Shown: positions 1 through 5,135 of the stretch, in pieces | How the letters are laid out: each line of letters starts with the position of its first letter | Position numbering within the stretch: the stretch's first letter is position 1 | Assembly: GCA_022837365.1 (NCBI GenBank) | Contig: JALHHV010000176.1 | Location: forward strand, 1-5,135 | Direction: 5' to 3' | Length of the DNA stretch: 5,135 nucleotides | Origin: Desulfovibrio sp. | GTDB taxonomy: Bacteria; Desulfobacterota; Desulfovibrionia; Desulfovibrionales; Desulfovibrionaceae | Program-made: the position numbers and the translations under genes | Notes under the pieces: generated by a model | The model's database searches: none | Seen by the model: the letters and a program-made list of their open reading frames with translations, nothing else | What the model was told of the DNA's origin: nothing

Positions 1-833
1 TGGAACACGGCCACCAGCACCCCGCCCATGAACACCGAGCGGGCCACGCCGCGCAGGGCCGACAGCAGGCGGTCCTCCTGGGCGTGGGCCAGCGGCGAGA
101 CGCGCTTGACGAAGGCCATCATCTGCCGCCCGTCGCGCAGCAGAAAGTACAGGATGAACAGCATGAGCAGGAAATGGCCGAACAGGTACACCGCGTTGCC
201 CACCCCGGCGGTGATGCCGTGCAGCACGGCCTCCCCGGCCTGCCGGGCCGCGCCCAGCAGGGTGCCGCGCAGGCTGGCCGGGTCGAAGTCGATGAACTCC
301 GAGGCGTCGATGCCGAAGTCGGCCAGGGTCTGGGTGACCCACACCGAAAGCTCGTGCAGCCGGGCCAGCCCCAGTTCCACCGGGGCGGGCAGGGAACCCG
401 CCGCAGAGGCGGCGCCCCCGGCGGCCACACCAGCGGCTGGGGCGGCGTCGGCCGGGGCATTGCCCGCGCCGTTACCGGACGCCGCGTAAAAGGCCATGGC
501 CGCGCGGGCCAGGGCGCGGGCCTGGGGAATCAGCGCGGCCACGAACACGGCCAGCGGCGCGGCCACACCCAGCAACAGGGTAAGGATGGTGGACGCCGCC
601 GCCAGGTCGCGCTGGCGCACCCGGCGGGCGATGCGTTCCTGCAACGGAGCGGCCAGCGCCGCCACCACGATGGCCACGGCCAGGGTGTGGATGAACGGCC
701 GGGCCAGCAGCCAGCCGATGCCCACGGCCACCACGGCCAGCACCAGCCGACGGGACGGGGGGCATGGAGGAGGGCTGAGGGGCGCGGGGCTGCACGGGGG
801 CGTCCTCCCCGGCTGGGATGACCGGGGCGGCAT
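1..833 (-). CDS. AI-2E/PerM-family membrane transporter (C-terminus cut by window edge)
   Basis: The minus-strand frame (codon first bases at 833, 830 ... 5) is open to the window edge and gives 277 residues plus a partial codon. With Met at 833, hydrophobic segments fall at about residues 30-64 and 80-103. A loop follows (about 115-185) with an unusual Ala/Gly/Pro-rich stretch (117-150). A further segment lies at about 213-233, ending in FLLRDG, a typical signature of the AI-2E (YdiK/PerM/TqsA) family, and another begins near 266. Family members are usually about 350-400 residues, so roughly the last quarter is missing. Named members export AI-2 or act in ion or small-molecule efflux; the substrate here is unknown. 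The start is uncertain. ATG 833 has no clear Shine-Dalgarno and gives a Pro-rich N-terminus. ATG 945 opens another frame that would join this one if the G6 run at 757-762 were one base shorter. No functional link to the sulfur genes is evident. Confidence 0.82.
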   Translation of the reverse strand, partial: MPPRSSQPGRTPPCSPAPLSPPPCPPSRRLVLAVVAVGIGWLLARPFIHTLAVAIVVAALAAPLQERIARRVRQRDLAAASTILTLLLGVAAPLAVFVAALIPQARALARAAMAFYAASGNGAGNAPADAAPAAGVAAGGAASAAGSLPAPVELGLARLHELSVWVTQTLADFGIDASEFIDFDPASLRGTLLGAARQAGEAVLHGITAGVGNAVYLFGHFLLMLFILYFLLRDGRQMMAFVKRVSPLAHAQEDRLLSALRGVARSVFMGGVLVAVF

Positions 834-960
834 CGGCGCGGTTAGACGCGCTGGGGCACTCCGCGCAGGGCGCGGCCAGCCGCGACGCGGCGCGGCGCAG
901 CACCGGCCGGGCGGAACGGCGTCGGGAACGTACAGGGGTACTCATGGCGCGGTGCTAGCA

Positions 961-1025
961 TGCGGTGTCCGCCGAAGCAACAGCGGCACAGCGGCACGGC
1001 GACGTTGCGGTGTCTCATGCCGTGC
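961..1025. repeat. Short direct repeats and hairpin in the crp-like / AI-2E spacer
   Basis: The 114-nt gap between the regulator stop and ATG 945 holds no gene. It contains a 9-bp direct repeat TGCGGTGTC at 961-969 and 1006-1014, which flanks a tandem 8-bp repeat AGCGGCAC at 982-989 and 990-997. A 7-bp inverted repeat, GCACGGC (994-1000) and GCCGTGC (1019-1025), has an 18-nt loop. No T-tract follows on the minus strand, so this is a poor intrinsic terminator candidate. It could be a weak operator or a processing site. In so GC-rich a sequence, chance is a real alternative. Confidence 0.35.
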
Positions 1026-1059
1026 TGCGGAGGCAGGACACGGGAAAGGCCGGTACCCC

Positions 1060-1749
1060 CTACAACTCCGCGCGCTCCAGCAGCCGCAACGGATGCAGCA
1101 CCACCACCTCGCGCCGGGTCACCCGCACCAGCCCTTCGTCCTGCATCTCGCGCAGGAAGTCGCTGACGGTCTGCTGGCACGAGCCGGTCATGGCGGCCAT
1201 CTGTTCCTGGGTCAGGCGCACGGGAATCACGGCGGGCTCGTGCCAGGCGGCCTCGTCGCCCAGCACTTCATAGGCCATGTACACCAGCAGCTTGGCAAGA
1301 CGGGTGCCCACGTCGCAGGTCATCAGGTTGCCCACCTGCTCGCCCAGGTAGCGCACCCGACCGCCCAGCGTGGCGATGACCCTGCGCGCCGCGCCGAAGT
1401 GGCCGGACAGGAAGTTCTCGAACTCGTCCCGGCCCGCCTCGCGCAGCACGCACGGGGTCAGGGCCTGGGCGTTGGCCTTGCGCGGCACCGAATCCAGCAC
1501 TTCGGCCAGGCCGAACATCTCGCCCCGCCTGCGCAGGAAGAAGATGGGCTCCTTGCCGGACGGCGCGATGCGGAAGATGCGCACGATGCCCTGCTCCACG
1601 TAGAAGCACGAATCGCCGGAGTCCTCCTCGAAGAACACCATGTCGTTCTTCGAAAGTTCCCTCCGGCGCGACAACGCCAGAAACGCCGCCCGCTCATCCG
1701 GCAGGCCGGCGAAAAAATCCTCGGTCCAGAGATGCCAGTTGCGTTCCAT
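1060..1749 (-). CDS. Crp/Fnr-family transcriptional regulator (non-cAMP type)
   Basis: A 229-residue DNA-binding regulator, the usual length for the family. Order: cyclic-nucleotide-binding-type beta-roll (about 15-110, with GEMFGLAEVL at 76-85), dimerisation helix (about 120-162, with EQVGNL like Crp), winged helix-turn-helix (about 179-217, with LTQEQMAAMTG then the recognition helix from 190). Compared from memory with E. coli Crp, the cAMP contacts are lost: Glu72 is Leu81, Ser83 is Lys91, Thr127/Ser128 are Leu135/Gly136. The DNA contacts Arg180/Glu181/Arg185 are Gln192/Gln193/Asp197. Cysteines are only at 48, 100, 145 and 191, so there is no FNR-type N-terminal iron-sulfur motif. The start at 1749 was chosen because homology begins at MERNWHLW and an AGGGGGG run lies 3 nt upstream; the open frame reaches ATG 1818 but that part lacks family similarity. 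A weak TTGCCA/TACGCT pair (1794-1789, 1772-1767) could be its own promoter. It lies 105 nt downstream of the AprB-like gene, so it may be a local regulator of the module (inference). The effector is unknown. Confidence 0.93.
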   Translation of the reverse strand: MERNWHLWTEDFFAGLPDERAAFLALSRRRELSKNDMVFFEEDSGDSCFYVEQGIVRIFRIAPSGKEPIFFLRRRGEMFGLAEVLDSVPRKANAQALTPCVLREAGRDEFENFLSGHFGAARRVIATLGGRVRYLGEQVGNLMTCDVGTRLAKLLVYMAYEVLGDEAAWHEPAVIPVRLTQEQMAAMTGSCQQTVSDFLREMQDEGLVRVTRREVVVLHPLRLLERAEL

Positions 1750-1794
1750 GGGCCCCCCTGTCGGAGAGCGTAGTGCTCCTGCGGCGTATGGCAA

Positions 1795-1838
1795 GGGGGC
1801 GGAGACGGCATCAGGCACCGCATGCCCGCGCCGCCCCC
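1795..1838 (-). terminator. Nested GC-rich hairpin after the AprB-like gene (possible terminator or processing site)
   Basis: The hairpin starts 16 nt beyond the AprB-like stop codon. The outer stem is a perfect 8 bp (GGGGGCGG at 1795-1802 with CCGCCCCC at 1831-1838). A 4x4 internal loop follows, then an inner perfect 5-bp stem (GGCAT 1807-1811, ATGCC 1822-1826) closing a 10-nt loop. In the minus-strand transcript it is followed only by CUUGCC, not a U-tract, so it is not a classical intrinsic terminator. It may stabilise the 3' end of the AprAB-like message, attenuate read-through into the regulator gene, or both. Confidence 0.4.
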
Positions 1839-1854
1839 GCCCCCCGGAGTGTGG

Positions 1855-2211
1855 TTACGCGTCCTTGTCAGCCCCGGCGCCCGGCGCCACGGCCAGCCGG
1901 TTGCGGTACTTGTAGGTGGTTTCCACGCCGTGGATGTCCACGCACTTCCAGGTGATGTGGTCCTTGCCCATGATGGGCCGCAGCGACGCCTTGTGGTAGC
2001 CCAGCTGATAGGGGATGCGCGTCTCTATGGCCGCGCGGGGGCAGGCCTTGGTACAGGACATGCAGTCCCAGCAGTCGCGCGTGCAACGGCAGCGGGCCTT
2101 GCCCGTGGCCGCGTCCACCACCATCAGGTTGCCGGGGCAAGCTTCCTCGCAGCGCGATTCGGGCAGCCCTTCGCAGCCGTTGCATTTTTCGGTCAGTATT
2201 CTCGGCGGCAT
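1855..2211 (-). CDS. AprB-like ferredoxin subunit, two [4Fe-4S] clusters
   Basis: A 118-residue cytoplasmic iron-sulfur protein, predicted to pass electrons to or from the flavin of the adjacent AprA-like subunit. Two cluster motifs are visible: C10-x2-C13-x7-C21-x3-C25-P, with the unusual x7 spacing of APS reductase beta subunits, and C47-x2-C50-x2-C53-x3-C57-P. Trp48, between C47 and C50, sits where AprB of Archaeoglobus has the Trp proposed to assist inter-cluster electron transfer. Later segments GYHKASLRPIMG and ITWKC (71-90) and KYRNRLAV (101-108) also align with AprB. It is shorter than AprB (about 150-167 residues) and ends where the long AprB tail that wraps the alpha subunit would begin. 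Cys41, Cys43 and Cys90 are additional to the eight ligands. The start at 2211 is supported by GGAGGA 4 nt upstream. It follows the AprA-like gene by 27 nt, almost certainly in the same transcript. Confidence 0.95.
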   Translation of the reverse strand: MPPRILTEKCNGCEGLPESRCEEACPGNLMVVDAATGKARCRCTRDCWDCMSCTKACPRAAIETRIPYQLGYHKASLRPIMGKDHITWKCVDIHGVETTYKYRNRLAVAPGAGADKDA

Positions 2212-2215
2212 GTGT

Positions 2216-2221
2216 TCCTCC
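2216..2221 (-). promoter_or_regulatory. Ribosome binding site of the AprB-like gene
   Basis: The minus strand reads GGAGGA, four bases before the ATG at 2211. It is a near-perfect Shine-Dalgarno and lies inside the 27-nt gap after the upstream stop codon, which supports independent translation initiation within a shared message. Confidence 0.85.
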
Positions 2222-2238
2222 GTCCGGATGAAATGCGG

Positions 2239-4023
2239 TTAGACCTTGAACCGGTCGCCGGGGACCAGTTGTTCGTAGGGCCGGGTGAAGGTGGTCACCT
2301 CGCCGGTGGCCGGGTCGCGCCGCGACTCCACGAAGCAGTCGAAGTTGGCGTCGTCGCGGTCGGGGTAGTCGCTGCGGGTCTGCCACCCGGCCCAGCGGGT
2401 CTCGCGGCGGGCCTTCAGGTGGTGCACCACGGCCTCGGCCACGTCCACGCGGTCCATGGTCTCGTTGGCCTGCATCAGGTCGTGCAGGTCGGCGGCCTTG
2501 AGGTACGCGAACTGCGATTGCAGCCTCTTGATGTGGCGCAGGGCGTAGTCCAGGCGTTCCTCGTTGGTGCGGTAGAACTGCGAACTGCCGCCCGCGTACT
2601 CGTCCATCAGGCGCTGGAGGCGTTCCTTCATCTCGGTGGGGGTCACGCCGTCGTAGTCGCCGCCGCGCAGCAGCGGCGCGAACACGCGGGCCTTCTCGGC
2701 CTCCACCTGGGCGCTGACGGCGGCCTCGTCGGGAGCGGCAAGCCCCGCCGCCATGTAGGCCATGGCCCCGCGCGCGGCCAGCTTGCCTTCCGCCGCGCAG
2801 CCGCCCACGAACTTGTTGGGGTTGCCGCCCGCCGTCTCGCCCGCCGCGAACAGGCCGGGCACGGTGGTCATGCGCCGCATGTCCACCCAGAAGCCGCCCA
2901 TGGTGTGGCCGCCCATGATGTACGGGTCGGACCCGTAGATCTCGATGGCTTCCTTGGTCACGTCCTGCCCCCGGCTGGCCAGGAACAGCACGAACGACGG
3001 GCGCTCGTTGAGGTAGTCGGTCATCATGGCCCGCACCAGTTCGGGGGCCATGTCGCGGGTGTCGCAGTAGCAGGGGCCGCGCCCGGCCAGCCATTCCTCC
3101 ATGGGCGCGTTGGCCCGGATGAAGCGCGGGGCCGCGTCGCCGCCCAGGTGGGCGTAGCGGCTCATGACCCGCTCGTCCTTGCAGTTGATGATGGGGGCCT
3201 TGTAGCCCACCGAAATGGTGTCCACCGGGCCGCAGAAGTCCTTGGTGCGGGTGGCCACCCAGCGCTGTTCGAGGGACGAAAGCTCCGCCCCCTGGCGGAA
3301 GCCCATGGCGTAGCCCGAGCCCACGCAGTACGGACACATCCAGATCTGCGCGCCGCTGTCGGTGGAATCGGCCGTGTACGACTTGTACAGGGTGCCCGCG
3401 CCGCCGGTGGAAACCACCACGGATTTGGCGCGGAACACGTGGAACGCGCCGTCGCGCACGCCAAGGCCCATGGCCCCCACGCAGCGGCCGCCGTCCATGA
3501 GCAGGCCCGTGCCCACCACGCGGTTGTACACTTCCGCCCCGGCCTCGATGGCCTTTTCGGCCATGATGGGCTTGAGCTGCTCGCCGTGGATGGAGATGTC
3601 CCACTTGCCGCGATAGCGAATCCTGCCGTTCTCGTCGCGCAGGATGGGCAGGCCCCAGCGTTCCAGGTCGTCGATGGCCTCGTTGAGTTCCTTCGCGTTG
3701 CTCAGGGCCAGGTCCTCGCGCAGGGGGCCGCCGCCCACCTGGGCGCGGCTCCAGCGCACCAGGTCTTCGGGGGTCTTGCCCTCGGGGATGTAGGTGTTCA
3801 GGGCGTCCATACCCGCCGAACACGCGCCGGAACGCATGATCTCGGCCTTTTCCATGATCACCACGCGCAGCGACGGGTCGAGTCGCTTGGCCTCGGTGGC
3901 CACGAAACACCCGGCGTTGCCGCCGCCGATGATCAACAGGTCGCACTCCACCGTTTCCGTGCGCACCTCCGCAAGGCTGCGCGGCGCGATGTCCACGGCC
4001 CTGCTGGCCTTTCTGTTCGCCAT
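2239..4023 (-). CDS. AprA-like FAD subunit (APS reductase alpha / fumarate reductase flavoprotein superfamily)
   Basis: A 594-residue cytoplasmic flavoprotein with no signal peptide. The FAD/ADP motif GGGNAG is at 33-38, the ERSGA-like element RSGACSAG at 64-71, and the second FAD segment MTTVPGLFAAGE at 385-396 with NPNKF at 401-405. A helical C-terminal domain (about 434-594) carries ADLHDLM and ETRWAGW as in AprA. Against Archaeoglobus AprA recalled from memory, pocket residues N74, E141, W234, R265, H398 and F448 match N76, E148, W228, R259, H373 and F405. Y95 and L278 become W91 and V272. It is about 50-70 residues shorter than AprA, mostly from contraction before H373 and just after it. 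This supports two-electron chemistry through a flavin-sulfite type intermediate, but the true substrate (APS or another activated sulfur compound) is unproven. CxxC at 230-233 and CxC at 318-320 are unusual. The start at 4023 has GGGAG 7 nt upstream. The AprB-like partner follows after 27 nt. Confidence 0.93.
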   Translation of the reverse strand: MANRKASRAVDIAPRSLAEVRTETVECDLLIIGGGNAGCFVATEAKRLDPSLRVVIMEKAEIMRSGACSAGMDALNTYIPEGKTPEDLVRWSRAQVGGGPLREDLALSNAKELNEAIDDLERWGLPILRDENGRIRYRGKWDISIHGEQLKPIMAEKAIEAGAEVYNRVVGTGLLMDGGRCVGAMGLGVRDGAFHVFRAKSVVVSTGGAGTLYKSYTADSTDSGAQIWMCPYCVGSGYAMGFRQGAELSSLEQRWVATRTKDFCGPVDTISVGYKAPIINCKDERVMSRYAHLGGDAAPRFIRANAPMEEWLAGRGPCYCDTRDMAPELVRAMMTDYLNERPSFVLFLASRGQDVTKEAIEIYGSDPYIMGGHTMGGFWVDMRRMTTVPGLFAAGETAGGNPNKFVGGCAAEGKLAARGAMAYMAAGLAAPDEAAVSAQVEAEKARVFAPLLRGGDYDGVTPTEMKERLQRLMDEYAGGSSQFYRTNEERLDYALRHIKRLQSQFAYLKAADLHDLMQANETMDRVDVAEAVVHHLKARRETRWAGWQTRSDYPDRDDANFDCFVESRRDPATGEVTTFTRPYEQLVPGDRFKV

Positions 4024-4030
4024 GTCGTTT

Positions 4031-4035
4031 CTCCC
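4031..4035 (-). promoter_or_regulatory. Ribosome binding site that fixes the AprA-like start
   Basis: The minus strand reads GGGAG, 7 nt before the ATG at 4023. The frame is also open to an ATG at 4131, but the 36 extra residues are basic, not AprA-like, and have only a weak AAGGG upstream. The start at 4023 is therefore preferred. Confidence 0.75.
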
Positions 4036-4125
4036 GACGTTGTTGGATACGTTACGGATGCGCCGCAGCGGTACCGCATCATTTCTTCTGTCTTTCACGC
4101 GGTCACCGGCCGTTGCGGCGCAAGG

Positions 4126-4135
4126 ATTCATGAAT
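4126..4135. promoter_or_regulatory. Perfect 10-bp palindrome upstream of the AprA-like gene (possible operator)
   Basis: ATTCATGAAT is a perfect palindrome about 103 bp before the AprA-like start, in the spacer that must hold this gene's promoter if it is not co-transcribed with the permease. It could be a site for the nearby Crp-family regulator, but it matches neither the Crp (TGTGA/TCACA) nor the Fnr (TTGAT/ATCAA) consensus. One 10-bp palindrome is weak evidence. Confidence 0.25.
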
Positions 4136-4162
4136 GCCCTTTGCTTGGCACGGACTGTCTTT

Positions 4163-4290
4163 TCGCGACGCAGGATTTTTGTTCGCTGGCAAGGAGAACA
4201 AGCCTGTCATGAGGGAATATACTCTTAGGTATTTGACCGACATGACAGGCGAAGTTCGACGATGCCAGCGGACAAAAAGACAAGTCGCGA
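4163..4290. repeat. Long imperfect inverted repeat between the permease and AprA-like genes
   Basis: Two arms of about 49-50 bp (4163-4211 and 4241-4290) face each other across a 29-bp AT-rich spacer. From the centre outwards the paired blocks are: perfect 10 bp (GCCTGTCATG 4202-4211, CATGACAGGC 4241-4250); 4 bp (GAAC 4196-4199, GTTC 4254-4257); 15 of 16 bp (4176-4191 with 4263-4278, the right arm reading TGCCAGCGGACAAAAA); and 7 bp (TCGCGAC 4163-4169, GTCGCGA 4284-4290). About 36 positions pair, separated by short unequal internal loops. It begins 4 bp after the permease stop, so the permease mRNA would end in a large hairpin. The spacer holds a minus-strand TATATT (4221-4216) that could be a -10 box with a poor -35. 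Explanations are a 3'-end stabilising or terminating structure, paired regulator sites, or a small MITE-like element. No target-site duplication is obvious. Confidence 0.85.
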
Positions 4291-4294
4291 TACA

Positions 4295-5135
4295 TTAAGC
4301 GCTGCCGAGGCCGAGCTTGATCCCCATGTACTGCAACCCCACGAAAATCAGCAGGATGCCGAACAGCAGACGCAGGTAGCGGGTGTCCACCACGCAGCCC
4401 AGACGCCGCCCGAAGTTGGCCCCGCAGTAGCCGCCCAGCATGGCGAACACGGCCAGTTGGTAGATCACGGTGTCGGCCACGCCGCGCACGATGAACTGCG
4501 AGCCGATGTTGGCCACCTTCACGAAGTTGCCGGTGCCCACGGCCACCATCATGGGCAGGCCGAAGGCCGCGTGCAGCATGGGGGTGAACAGGAAGCCGCC
4601 GCCCACGCCGATGATGCCGGTAAGCGCGGCGATGAAGAAGTTGCCGAAGGCCGGGTACAGGATGTTGGTGCGGTAGGGCACGCCGTTCCATTCGCCGCCC
4701 GCGTAGAGCGGACCCTGCTTCTCCGTGGCCACGAAGCCCGCGCCCTTGGCCGGGCCGGGACGGAAGGCGCGCCACAGCATCCAGAACGCCGCGCCGAAGA
4801 CCAGTACGGAGAAGTACATCTTCAACTGTTCCGGGGTCATGCCCAGCGAGATGTACGCCCCCGCGCCAGCGCCCAGAAAGCCGGTGGCCATCATGGGGAA
4901 GGCGATCTTCATGTTGGGGGTCTTCTTGGACAGGTGCACCATGGCCGCCATCAGGCCGATGACGGCCGAGGCCAGACTGTTGGTGCCCAGGGCCACCTTG
5001 ACCGGCAGGCCCAGCCACAGGGTGTACAGGGGCACGGAGAACAGGCTGATGAACGCCCCCACCATGCCGCCCAGGAACCCGGCCACCATGCCCACGCCGA
5101 TGCCCAGCACCGGCACCACGTTGACGGTGCCCCAG
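4295..5135 (-). CDS. TauE/SafE (TSUP) family permease, N-terminus cut by window edge
   Basis: An integral membrane protein; 280 codons are visible and the frame stays open to the right edge (WGTVN before the GTG at 5119), so the true start probably lies outside. Counting from that GTG, it shows the internal duplication of the family. The first repeat has GFLGGMVGAFI (14-24), VPLYTLWLGLP (29-39) and VALGTNS (42-48). The second has GIIGVGGGFLFTPML (168-182) and VAVGTGNF (192-199). Hydrophobic segments lie at about 3-35, 43-63, 71-94, 101-119, 153-183, 188-211, 217-237 and 248-268. A hydrophilic cytoplasmic-type loop (120-150) separates the halves. TSUP proteins move sulfite, sulfonates, sulfoacetate or other sulfur anions, but some act on unrelated anions. 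Its position upstream of an AprAB-like pair favours a sulfur substrate (inference). The end at 4295 is a TAA. A 271-bp spacer separates it from the next gene, so co-transcription is uncertain. Confidence 0.92.
   Translation of the reverse strand, partial: WGTVNVVPVLGIGVGMVAGFLGGMVGAFISLFSVPLYTLWLGLPVKVALGTNSLASAVIGLMAAMVHLSKKTPNMKIAFPMMATGFLGAGAGAYISLGMTPEQLKMYFSVLVFGAAFWMLWRAFRPGPAKGAGFVATEKQGPLYAGGEWNGVPYRTNILYPAFGNFFIAALTGIIGVGGGFLFTPMLHAAFGLPMMVAVGTGNFVKVANIGSQFIVRGVADTVIYQLAVFAMLGGYCGANFGRRLGCVVDTRYLRLLFGILLIFVGLQYMGIKLGLGSA

Noticed and set aside
472..945. The 157-codon minus-strand frame from ATG 945 as a separate gene
   Set aside because: Downstream of about 765 it is a shadow of the AI-2E-family frame. 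Only its first 60 or so residues might be real, as the displaced N-terminus of that transporter.
1868..3946. A 692-codon minus-strand frame overlapping both AprA-like and AprB-like genes
   Set aside because: It is a shifted-frame shadow, very rich in Arg/Gly/Pro/His, while the real frames carry clear family motifs.
4024..4131. A 36-residue N-terminal extension of the AprA-like protein from ATG 4131
   Set aside because: The extension is not AprA-like. A good ribosome binding site sits 7 nt before ATG 4023, and the weak AAGGG before 4131 is less convincing.
4141..4165. A sigma-54 promoter suggested by TGGCAC at 4146-4151
   Set aside because: No GC element (TTGC type) occurs at the required distance, and it points along the plus strand, where there is no gene.
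1822..4212. A 796-codon open frame on the plus strand
   Set aside because: It lies antisense to the AprA-like and AprB-like genes, is rich in Gly/Ala/His/Val as expected of a GC-rich shadow frame, and shows no recognisable domain.
4295..5119. The TSUP permease as a complete gene starting at GTG 5119
   Set aside because: The frame continues upstream to the window edge with plausible membrane-protein sequence, so the gene is treated as 5'-partial.
1..5135. CRISPR arrays, tRNA or rRNA genes, intact insertion sequences
   Set aside because: No regularly spaced repeats, cloverleaf-like sequences, rRNA segments or transposase frames were seen on either strand.

Overview
The window comes from a GC-rich bacterium. 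It carries a divergent APS-reductase-like (AprA/AprB) pair of the kind seen in sulfur-metabolising anaerobes. The composition and gene families fit a Desulfovibrio-type sulfate reducer (Desulfovibrionaceae), but that assignment is inference, since no taxonomic marker gene is present. All five genes lie on the minus strand, so they are read from the right end of the window to the left.

In transcription order: (1) a TauE/SafE (TSUP) membrane permease whose N-terminus runs off the right edge (4295 to >5135). (2) A 271-bp, relatively AT-rich spacer (4024-4294) dominated by a long imperfect inverted repeat of about 128 bp. (3) An AprA-like FAD protein of 594 residues (2239-4023). (4) After 27 nt, an AprB-like protein with two [4Fe-4S] clusters, 118 residues (1855-2211). 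(5) A 105-nt spacer with a nested GC-rich hairpin. (6) A Crp/Fnr-family regulator of 229 residues (1060-1749). (7) A 114-nt spacer with short direct repeats. (8) An AI-2E/PerM-family membrane protein that runs off the left edge (<1 to about 833), with an uncertain N-terminus and a possible frameshift at a G6 run.

The main interest is the AprAB-like pair. By alignment from memory with Archaeoglobus fulgidus AprA, nearly every residue lining the APS/FAD pocket is kept. The pair nevertheless differs from the canonical sulfate-reducer enzyme in several ways: the order is A then B, both subunits are shorter, the AprB tail is missing, and there are extra cysteines. A TSUP-family permease sits upstream (several members move sulfite or organosulfur anions), and a Crp-family regulator whose cAMP-contact and DNA-contact positions are non-canonical sits downstream. 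A working hypothesis is a small accessory module in which the flavoenzyme makes or consumes sulfite from an activated sulfur compound, the permease moves the sulfur anion, and the regulator controls the locus. Substrate, direction and electron partner cannot be read from this sequence. No sat, qmo or dsr genes are in the window.
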